Source: Firmicutes bacterium UBA6132
GTDB lineage: Bacteria > Bacillota_A > Clostridia > Tissierellales > Sedimentibacteraceae
Assembly: GCA_002435835.1 (NCBI GenBank)
Contig: DIVM01000267.1
Coordinates: 1-51,258, forward strand
Length of the DNA: 51,258 nt
Direction: 5' to 3'
Every line of letters starts with the position of its first letter. Positions within the stretch are counted from its first letter, which is position 1. Both the position numbers and the translations under genes were made by a program. Below, piece by piece: positions 1-7,070 of the stretch. The notes under the pieces are model-generated. The model saw nothing but the letters and a program-made list of their open reading frames with translations. It did not search any database and was not told the origin of the DNA.

Positions 1-2197
1 CATCTACATCTCCATCCATTATTACTGGTGTTCCTGTAAATACTACTTCATACTCGCCTACATTTGTTCCGCTTCCACTTGCTGTTACTCCACTTAACGT
101 ATGACCTGCAAGCAATCCTACTGGTTCTTCATAACCTGTTACAGTTTGTTCTGAACCAGTATATACTTTTGTATCACTGTTTCCTGTTACCGAAACCGCC
201 AAACTTGCTTTTGTTATTGCCAACGTTCCATTAACATACACAATCTTGTATTTACCGGTTATAACATTACCTAATGAATCCTTAATTACTCCGCCGCTTG
301 GTACATTAGGTACACTTCCAACATTTGTGATTGTTCCGGAAACAGTTATACTTCCAGCTTGAATGTAATCTCCGGTACTAAATGCACCTGTTACAGTGTA
401 ATTTGGATTAGTCAATGCAGTACCATCATATGTTTTTGTTGCATTCTGGGCTGTAACAGTAATTACAACAGGGGCTACAACATTAATGATTACAGTTGCT
501 AAATTTGACTCATAATCATCATTTAGAGCACCGCCAGCCTTATTTATATTCACATAGTTTTTGTAATTAAATGTATCTTGACCGGAATAACCTTCTGCAG
601 GCGTATATCTAAATGATCCATCTTCACTGATTACTACATTGCCATGAGCTGTTGGTATATTAACTCCTACATAGGCAGGAAGAACTTTTAATGATGATAT
701 TGTATAACCGTCTTCACTCAGCAAAGTGGTTCTATCATTTTTTAATATACCATTTTCCGAACTTACATTCAGAGGCGTTCCCATGTATGCAGTATATTCA
801 TCAACTGATGCTGATGGGTCATTAGCTGCTGTCGGGTTAATTGCTACTACCGGCTGTGGAAATTCCTTTGTTCCGGATCCAGCTCCTGATGTGTTTAATG
901 TATAATGGTATATTGCAGAATCGTTATTACTATCTTTGTTTGTATACGCAGTTCCATAAACACCATCTACGGCTTTAACTATATATTTAGTTAAATTGTA
1001 AACAGTTCCACTAGCCGTTACATTATAAAACGTCAGAGTTGTTGTATCATCCTCTTTTATGTTTGGAGTATCTTTGCCATTTTCCAGGATTTCAACATTA
1101 TTCGCTCTAAGCTGACTGATAGAATCTTCTGTAAGTTTAAAATACCAAGGAATAACATCTACTACATATCCGTTTGCCAATGCATTGACAGTATCAGCTA
1201 AAGTACCGTATATTTCCTGCATCTTTGCAGATGCATTATCGCCTGAAAAAATCGGGTAATATGCTTTAGTATAATTGGTAGTAGCTGCCCATTCATTAAG
1301 GTCATTGACATCTTCCTTGACGTTATTGGCATCGAATTTATATGTTTTAGGTGTTGTGCTTAATAAGTTTGACGCCAGCTTAGCTTCGTTGCTTATGCCT
1401 GTAAATGCACTTAATAATCCAACTGTATAAATTGTGCTGTTAACATCTAAAGTTTGTGCTGCCTCAATAGCTTGATTTAATTCCCTATCGGAAGTCTGAC
1501 TTCCATCATTGTCATTGTCTGCATTTCCAGAAATATTATATCTGTATGTGGGCATACCATCGGTCATAAATACAACTATACTATCCGCATCAGCTCTTTT
1601 AACTCCAGTAGCTGCAGCTTTTTGTGCCATCAGGAAACCGCCTTCGGTATTTGTTCCTCCGAAACCATTGTTGCTGAATTGTGTTGTAGCACCAGTTACG
1701 GCAGCTTTTGCATTTGCATTGTTTGTGGTATAAACATTAGCACCGGTTACAGTTAAGCCACTGCTCCAATATGACCAACTACTGTTATTAAATTGATATA
1801 TATTCGCATACGTACCATAACTAACAACTGAAACCCTGACATTACCTGTTGAATTATTTTGTGTTGTCAGCACTTGATCAATAAAAGAATTTGCTGCATC
1901 TCTTGTAATTTTAGCTAATGTTTTGCTATTATAACTCGTATTATGCATACTGTTTGAATTATCAAGCACAAGCACTATATCAGCTTTTTTGGGTGTGACA
2001 AGGTCTTTACCCAATACAGACAACTGTAATTCATAAGTATTTACTTGTCCAGGTACTGCCGTAGCAGTCTTTGTTAACTTGATATCATTCTGATCATATG
2101 CAAGAGCCTGATTATTCGGCATACCCGGCATAATCATCATCAACGCCATTACGAAACATAAGACTTTTCTCAGCATTTTTGTTTTATTTTCCTTCAT
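1..2197 (-). CDS. VWA-domain secreted surface protein, 3' end outside window
   Basis: The frame is open from the ATG at 2197 to the window edge, about 732 codons, so the C-terminus is missing. The N-terminus is a signal peptide: basic residues, then a hydrophobic run, then a likely cut near Ala-Leu-Ala. A VWA domain follows at about residues 75-290, with the metal-site motif DNSNS near residue 80, a GGTNTEGG loop near 182 and MTDG near 212. After it come repeated Ig-like modules of the MBG/YDG type (for example KTYDGTALTNPNY and KVYTGSEQTVTGY). It is probably an adhesin exposed on the cell surface. An in-frame upstream ATG at 2272 also has a good ribosome site (AAAGGAGGTGG) and would add 25 residues; I prefer 2197 because it gives a normal signal peptide behind GGAGGAGGTG. 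The leader carries a c-di-GMP-I riboswitch. The cell-wall anchor cannot be seen. Confidence 0.85.
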   Translation of the reverse strand, partial: MKENKTKMLRKVLCFVMALMMIMPGMPNNQALAYDQNDIKLTKTATAVPGQVNTYELQLSVLGKDLVTPKKADIVLVLDNSNSMHNTSYNSKTLAKITRDAANSFIDQVLTTQNNSTGNVRVSVVSYGTYANIYQFNNSSWSYWSSGLTVTGANVYTTNNANAKAAVTGATTQFSNNGFGGTNTEGGFLMAQKAAATGVKRADADSIVVFMTDGMPTYRYNISGNADNDNDGSQTSDRELNQAIEAAQTLDVNSTIYTVGLLSAFTGISNEAKLASNLLSTTPKTYKFDANNVKEDVNDLNEWAATTNYTKAYYPIFSGDNASAKMQEIYGTLADTVNALANGYVVDVIPWYFKLTEDSISQLRANNVEILENGKDTPNIKEDDTTTLTFYNVTASGTVYNLTKYIVKAVDGVYGTAYTNKDSNNDSAIYHYTLNTSGAGSGTKEFPQPVVAINPTAANDPSASVDEYTAYMGTPLNVSSENGILKNDRTTLLSEDGYTISSLKVLPAYVGVNIPTAHGNVVISEDGSFRYTPAEGYSGQDTFNYKNYVNINKAGGALNDDYESNLATVIINVVAPVVITVTAQNATKTYDGTALTNPNYTVTGAFSTGDYIQAGSITVSGTITNVGSVPNVPSGGVIKDSLGNVITGKYKIVYVNGTLAITKASLAVSVTGNSDTKVYTGSEQTVTGYEEPVGLLAGHTLSGVTASGSGTNVGEYEVVFTGTPVIMDGDVD

Positions 2198-2323
2198 TTT
2201 TTCACCTCCTCCCTCGGAAAGAATATTATTACTCTTTGTTTTACTTTTTGTTCTAATGCTTTTAACAATCATAATTTTATTCTCCACCTCCTTTCTTTGT
2301 TCAATCATAGTTAATTGCTTTTA

Positions 2324-2488
2324 GACCGACCACGTCTTATATTGAATTTGCCTACGTCGCCGGCTAAGTTCAGCAATCATTGGACTTTAAATTTCAATGA
2401 TTGCTGAACTCACTGTTAAGTGCAGGCTACATCACCAATTTCTCTGCTCCCTGTCGGTCGCACAAATTGGGATTACGCTGCATAAGAC
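2324..2488 (-). ncRNA. Pseudoknotted structured RNA in the adhesin leader, unnamed
   Basis: This lies between the riboswitch terminator and the adhesin start. Helices, in plus coordinates, are 2367-2382 with 2395-2410 (16 perfect pairs, 12-nt loop), 2350-2355 with 2422-2427, 2435-2441 with 2464-2470, 2334-2340 with 2482-2488, and 2324-2330 with 2453-2459. The last pairs a hairpin loop with sequence outside the 2334/2488 helix, which makes a pseudoknot. The 2350/2427 helix has a G-U pair only if the minus strand is transcribed; on the plus strand it would be A-C. The region is also richer in GC than its surroundings. Size and complexity recall large clostridial RNAs such as the raiA class, but I do not recognise it with certainty. 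Confidence 0.6.
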
Positions 2489-2537
2489 CTACCGCCATTT
2501 TTCAAAAAAACCCTCTTAAAAATGTGGTTAGGGCTAT

Positions 2538-2573
2538 AAAAAAAGCTGCAAAAATATTTTGTATTTTTGCAGC
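2538..2573 (-). terminator. Riboswitch-linked intrinsic terminator
   Basis: Twelve perfect base pairs (2545-2556 with 2562-2573) are followed on the minus strand by seven U. The 5' arm starts inside the last bases of the c-di-GMP aptamer (GCTGC). This is the expected layout when aptamer folding and termination exclude each other. Confidence 0.85.
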
Positions 2574-2644
2574 TGAACCATCATGGTATGTCATGCATAC
2601 TTTAGACCTCGAGCTTTGCGTCCTTGTTTTTCAACAAGTTTGCC
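2570..2644 (-). promoter_or_regulatory. c-di-GMP-I (GEMM-I) riboswitch upstream of the VWA adhesin
   Basis: Read on the minus strand, the element has GGCAAAC, then a CTTGTT-GAAA-AACAAG hairpin with the GAAA tetraloop, then the family signature GGACGCAAAGC. A second helix follows, with GTCTAAAG and a CATAC arm, ending in CAGCTGC. These are the conserved parts of the GEMM-I aptamer. The terminator starts in its last bases, so ligand binding should protect readthrough (an ON switch); this direction is inference. A TTGATA/TATAAT pair at 2646-2673 is present, but its start point would clip the aptamer, so the true promoter is uncertain. Confidence 0.9.
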
Positions 2645-2837
2645 TATTATATTTCTTTTAATTATTGTATCAATCATTAATTATTTACTGTTAATATTGA
2701 TATTTAATTTAAATTAAATTAAATAATAATCATATCTCATATATACCCAATTCAAAATTACATAAACATTTACAATGTTATTAAAACTATAATATTTATT
2801 TATATGTATCGCTTTTCAATATATTATATTTATTTTA

Positions 2838-4268
2838 TCATCCAATTTGTTTTTCTCTTTCCATTAAAGCAACAAACAATTTAGCTATGTTGGGATCAAA
2901 CTGACTTCCTGCTTTATCCTGGATTTCTATTAATGCCTGAGCCTTAGACATCCTGCTTTTATAAGGTTTTTCATTTACCATTGAATCATATGCATCAGCA
3001 ATTGCAAAAATTCTTACAACAACAGGTATACTCTCATCCTTTAATAATCCCGGGTACCCTTTGCCGTCCCATCTTTCATGATGTACCAAAATCAGTTCGT
3101 CAATATTTAATGTATCTCTGAATTCCTTGACTATGTTATAGCCTATTTCGCTGTGTCTTTTAACATCTTCCCACTCTTCTTGGTTAAGCTTGTCTTTCTT
3201 TTGAAGTATTTCTTTTGGTATTGCTGCTTTTCCAATATCATGGAATTCACACAAAAGATTCAGTTCATTTTTTTCAAAATCGGACAAACACATCTCTTCA
3301 GCCATCATCAAGTTTAATTCTTTAAGCCTTTGATAATGTGATTTTGTTTCGCATGTAATATCTTCTAACTTTATTAAAATATTATTGATTATTGCAAGCT
3401 TTGATTCCTTGCTTTCCATTAGCTTTTTAAAGTACATATTCTGCTCTGCTTTTCTTTCTATATTGATTATATCTTCTTCCTCGTTTTGTTTAGCAGCAAC
3501 TCCAAAGCTTATGCTAACTTCTATAAAATCTAAAATTTTATTCTCTTTATTTCTTTTAATTCTGTCAACAATTTCTTCAGCCGTTTTTAAAGGTGTTTTG
3601 GGAAGAACAATCAAGAATTCGTCTCCTCCGACTCTGCTAATTATGTCTTCTTTTCTGAAATGTTTTTTCATTATTTCAGCAGCTTTTTTAATTACCTTAT
3701 CCCCAACACTGTGTCCGAATGCATCATTAATCAGCTTGAGTCCGTTTATATCTGCAGAAATTATGCTGATAGGAAGCTGTCTTTTTGTGTCCAATCTTTC
3801 AATTTCTTCTTCGATAAACTCTCTATTGTATAAACCGGTAAGTTTGTCTTTGAAATACATCATTCTTGCTGCATAGTTGAAATTAAGAACATTATATCTT
3901 GTATCATCTGCCGAGCTTATTTCTGATAAACTATTAATATCCGATATATCGTTATAAAATATAATCATATTTTCATTTTCATTTATTATACTTACAAGGT
4001 ACCTTAGATTTAACTCATCAGCAAAGATTTCAAACTTACAGCTTATTTTGGGGATAGCCCTTAAAAACACTTCCTTTAGCCTAAAGTTATCTGAATTTTC
4101 TGTTACAAATTCAGCAAATTTTTCTCCTGCTTTAAGTTTATAATTTAATTTTCCAATTTTATAAAAATTTTCACTTATAAATGAAATCTCATAATCAATA
4201 AAATCACCTTTTTCATTGTATAAAGCTCTTAATTTAATGTAAAAATCATTAATTGATGAGTATTCCAT
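2838..4268 (-). CDS. GGDEF and HD-GYP dual-domain c-di-GMP enzyme
   Basis: 476 residues. Residues 1-120 look like a PAS-type sensory segment. The GGDEF domain (about 138-290) has an intact GGDEF motif at 214-218 and an RxxD product-inhibition site at 205-208, five residues before it, so diguanylate cyclase activity is expected. The HD-GYP domain (about 300-475) has HDIGK near 343 and HHERWDGKGYP near 396-406, the signature of an active c-di-GMP phosphodiesterase. No membrane segment is evident, so the protein is likely cytosolic. The ATG follows GAGGTGGTG. The gene is transcribed alone, upstream of the c-di-GMP-responsive adhesin leader, and could set the ligand level for both riboswitches in this window. 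Which activity dominates cannot be read from sequence. Confidence 0.92.
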   Translation of the reverse strand: MEYSSINDFYIKLRALYNEKGDFIDYEISFISENFYKIGKLNYKLKAGEKFAEFVTENSDNFRLKEVFLRAIPKISCKFEIFADELNLRYLVSIINENENMIIFYNDISDINSLSEISSADDTRYNVLNFNYAARMMYFKDKLTGLYNREFIEEEIERLDTKRQLPISIISADINGLKLINDAFGHSVGDKVIKKAAEIMKKHFRKEDIISRVGGDEFLIVLPKTPLKTAEEIVDRIKRNKENKILDFIEVSISFGVAAKQNEEEDIINIERKAEQNMYFKKLMESKESKLAIINNILIKLEDITCETKSHYQRLKELNLMMAEEMCLSDFEKNELNLLCEFHDIGKAAIPKEILQKKDKLNQEEWEDVKRHSEIGYNIVKEFRDTLNIDELILVHHERWDGKGYPGLLKDESIPVVVRIFAIADAYDSMVNEKPYKSRMSKAQALIEIQDKAGSQFDPNIAKLFVALMEREKQIG

Positions 4269-4431
4269 TTTTTCACCACCTCAGTACCCGTATTTATTAT
4301 TTATTTGATTATATTACGAGCTAATTACAATTCTATTTTATACCAATTACATTTTGATTTTTTATTAATTACTTTTTAATTACATGAAATCAAAATTAAT
4401 GCCTTATAAGTTTACTAAATCTTTGTTGTAT

Positions 4432-4462
4432 TAAAAACACAAAGAGGACCTTCGTCCTCTTT
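4432..4462 (-). terminator. Terminator of the BTAD regulator gene
   Basis: A nine-pair stem (AAAGAGGAC with GTCCTCTTT) has a four-base loop and is followed on the minus strand by GTGTTTTT. It lies 20 bases past the stop codon. Confidence 0.8.
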
Positions 4463-4481
4463 GATATTTTTAGTAGTTGTG

Positions 4482-5699
4482 TTATTTAATAGAAGCAAAA
4501 CTTGATGATATGTGCCGAAATGTAAATTCCATAATATAATAGTTTGCTGTTATTATATCATTAAGTTTGTTTCTAATTCTATTTTCTATAATTTTAATTC
4601 CATCACCTTTAACATTATGTAAAAGTAACAAAGCTTGATTATCATTCCAAAATGTAAAAACATCTTCTTTACGCAATGAACTGATTAATACATCTTTCAT
4701 TACATCTTTCCATTTTTCAAAATTTTCTCTGTTTCCAGATATTACTTCACTATTTTTTAATGTTATAACACAATAATAATCATTTTCATCATTTCTCATT
4801 GATTTTCTTAGTGATATATTAAAAAGAAATTTAAAATATTCAAATTCACAATACATTGCACCAAAATCAATATTCTCTTCCATATTATTTTCAATGTCTT
4901 TAATATCTAATGCATATTTTTGAGATGAATAATTTTGTATTTTCTTTTCAATTTTAATAAATTTAGTTGAAGGTTTTGCACCCAATTCTTTTTGAATCAC
5001 TGAAGATGCATATTCGAAATGATTTAATGCTCCTTTAGATTGTCCAAGTTTAATCATGGCTTCCATAATGTATATATGTATTTGCTCTTCATAAGGCTCT
5101 ATTTGCAAAGCTTCTTCACAAATTAAAATAATTTTTTCATGTTCATTTTTTTTATTAAGCATTTCAATGAGTTTATATAATGTTTTCAAATATAAACGTT
5201 GATAATAATTTCTCGTTGGAACCAGCCACACTTCATATGCATTATCAGATAAATATAAACCTTTATAAAGTTTTAAGGCTTTTAAATATGATACAGCTGC
5301 ACAATCTTCATCGTATAAACACAGTTTGTCCCCTTCTTTTATAAAACTTTCAAATTCATCAACGTCTACAACAGCATATTCCCCTATTTCAAGGCTGTAG
5401 CATCCATTTACAAATACAATGTTTAAATAACTGTCCAAATCTTCATCTTTTGGTAACAATGATTTTATAATCTGCCTTAATCTAAAAATCTGAGTACGTA
5501 GCATATTCTTAGGGTCACTTGATTCACTGTCAGACCATAAATTCTCTGTTATTGTTTCAGGTAATAACTTTTTATTTCTAAACGTCAAAAAATATTGAAA
5601 CAATTTATATAATTTATAAGTTCTATCACTTTTTTTAAATATTGAATTATCTTCAAATTTAATATCAAATCCGCCAAATGTATTAATATAGAGTTTCAT
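4482..5699 (-). CDS. SARP-like transcriptional regulator with BTAD/TPR domain
   Basis: About 405 residues from the ATG at 5699, which follows AGGGGAT; a longer frame starting at 5750 has no ribosome site. Residues 1-95 resemble the OmpR-type winged helix of SARP regulators (LYINTFGGFDIKF and the LRTQIFRLRQIIKSLL helix). Residues 100-260 form the bacterial transcriptional activator (BTAD) TPR region (DVDEFESF, AALKLYKGLYL-like and EEALQIEPYEEQIH motifs). The C-terminal 140 residues match nothing I recognise. Family members activate nearby genes, but the target is not evident: the gene stands alone between the GGDEF protein and the DUF362 gene, with its own terminator. Confidence 0.75.
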   Translation of the reverse strand: MKLYINTFGGFDIKFEDNSIFKKSDRTYKLYKLFQYFLTFRNKKLLPETITENLWSDSESSDPKNMLRTQIFRLRQIIKSLLPKDEDLDSYLNIVFVNGCYSLEIGEYAVVDVDEFESFIKEGDKLCLYDEDCAAVSYLKALKLYKGLYLSDNAYEVWLVPTRNYYQRLYLKTLYKLIEMLNKKNEHEKIILICEEALQIEPYEEQIHIYIMEAMIKLGQSKGALNHFEYASSVIQKELGAKPSTKFIKIEKKIQNYSSQKYALDIKDIENNMEENIDFGAMYCEFEYFKFLFNISLRKSMRNDENDYYCVITLKNSEVISGNRENFEKWKDVMKDVLISSLRKEDVFTFWNDNQALLLLHNVKGDGIKIIENRIRNKLNDIITANYYIMEFTFRHISSSFASIK

Positions 5700-5827
5700 T
5701 TTATTATCCCCTAAGCAATATATCGAAAATATTTTTCCCAAAATTACCAATAATTGTATTTATTATATAACATTCTGCAAATATTTTCAAATATAATTTA
5801 TTAATACACTATTATTTAATTAAAATT

Positions 5828-6994
5828 TTATTTTTTTCTTTTAATCATTCCTGCTAACGGATTTAGTTTCTTCAACTCCACTGCATGATACAAACAAAGT
5901 TCGTGACAACACATGCATTCTATGCATTTATCATAACTTATTTCTTTTGTTTCTATATTTATAGCTTCTACCGGACAGCTATTTACGCACATATTACATT
6001 GCTTACAGCTTTTTAAATTAACTTTTGGTCTTGATTTTGTAAAATCTACAGCATATGGCATAATTTTAGCAGCAAGCTTGCTGTTTGATAACCTATTCAT
6101 AGTTCTTGGAAGTTTAAAATTAACAACAGTTGGAACATGCTCATAATCTCCATCTACATAAACATCTTTGAAACTTTCAGGTCCAAATTTTCTATTGATT
6201 GCTGCTTTTAATATTGGCACTTCTTTAGAATCTACATTTATCATTTTTGTTGCAGTCATATCAAGTGCTAATGCATTATCGCTAATTAAAATTTTATGCA
6301 TTTCATATGGATTTCCACCAGTTGGTCCATCACCATCCATTGCTACTATTGCATCCATTATATTTAATGTTACATAAACTGCTTCATTTATATCTACTAT
6401 TATATTTGCAAAATCTTCTGATTTTGAACCAATTTTATGGTACTCTGCTTTTTTAAGTCCAGGAATACATCCAAATAAATTTTTCATTGCTCCTGTATAA
6501 AGTGCCGCAACATGAGTTTTTAATTTAGGTAAATTTATTACATAATCTGCTTCAAACATTGGTTTAGCAATATTCATTTCAGGTGTTAACCCACTGTTAG
6601 GTATAATCTTAACTGTACCTTCCATGTCGAAGTTTTTTATTACTGCATTTTCTTTTTCGGCTATTTCAGCATATCCAGTAACTATAAAACTTTGTTTTGT
6701 AGGTGAAGTTCCTCCGAACAATCCCCCAGAACTATCTCCAATCCAAACAGTGCAGTTCATACTTTTCAATATTCTTATCATTGCTTGCAAAAAAACAGGA
6801 TGAGTTGTGATTGCTGTTTCAGGTTTTTTAGGACTTATCATATTTGGTTTAAGTAACACTGTTGAATTTGGTTTTATATATTTTTCCCATCCACCAAGAA
6901 TTTCGATACCTTCATTTATCTTTTTTATTATTAATTCTAAGTCATAATTATTGCACTGCATTAATGCTACTTTTAAAACTTCTTTTTCATTCAT
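5828..6994 (-). CDS. DUF362 domain protein with two C-terminal 4Fe-4S clusters
   Basis: 388 residues. The body (about 1-310) is a DUF362 domain, with VLLKPNMISPKKPE near the N-terminus, GDSSGGLFGG, and LPKLKTHVAALYTGAMKN in the middle. The C-terminus (about 325-375) carries two ferredoxin-type motifs, CKQCNMCVNSCP and CIECMCCHELC, enough for two 4Fe-4S clusters. Such proteins are common in anaerobes and are presumed to be electron-transfer or metal-centre proteins; no substrate is established. It lies 76 bases downstream of the helicase gene with a dispersed repeat between them, so co-transcription is possible. Confidence 0.88.
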   Translation of the reverse strand: MNEKEVLKVALMQCNNYDLELIIKKINEGIEILGGWEKYIKPNSTVLLKPNMISPKKPETAITTHPVFLQAMIRILKSMNCTVWIGDSSGGLFGGTSPTKQSFIVTGYAEIAEKENAVIKNFDMEGTVKIIPNSGLTPEMNIAKPMFEADYVINLPKLKTHVAALYTGAMKNLFGCIPGLKKAEYHKIGSKSEDFANIIVDINEAVYVTLNIMDAIVAMDGDGPTGGNPYEMHKILISDNALALDMTATKMINVDSKEVPILKAAINRKFGPESFKDVYVDGDYEHVPTVVNFKLPRTMNRLSNSKLAAKIMPYAVDFTKSRPKVNLKSCKQCNMCVNSCPVEAINIETKEISYDKCIECMCCHELCLYHAVELKKLNPLAGMIKRKK

Positions 6995-7032
6995 TATTTT
7001 CCCTCTATAAAATTTTCTGAAAGCATAATTTC

Positions 7033-7061
7033 CGTCATCCTGAGCGTCAGCGAAGGATCTT
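7033..7061. repeat. Dispersed intergenic repeat, copy 1
   Basis: The core reads GTCATCCTGAGCGTCAGCGA followed by AGGATCTTA, an imperfect palindrome. Related copies are at 20247-20275 and 46609-46635. Each sits just past the stop codon of a minus-strand gene. Confidence 0.7.
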
Positions 7062-7070
7062 ATTATTAAA

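Noticed and set aside
2428..2498. 23-codon ORF (starts MAVGLMQRNP) on the minus strand in the adhesin leader
   Set aside because: Its bases are used by the helices of the structured RNA, and the nearest purine-rich site is about 12 bases away. The open frame is probably chance.
2401..2661. 86-codon plus-strand ORF
   Set aside because: It is antisense to the riboswitch, the terminator and the structured RNA, and the product is not protein-like.
2646..2673. TTGATA/TATAAT pair as promoter of the adhesin leader
   Set aside because: The expected start point would remove the first bases of the aptamer. An upstream promoter is more likely, but I cannot place it.
3385..3876. 163-codon plus-strand ORF rich in Ser, Leu and Ile
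   Set aside because: It is the antisense shadow of the GGDEF gene, which has clear family motifs.
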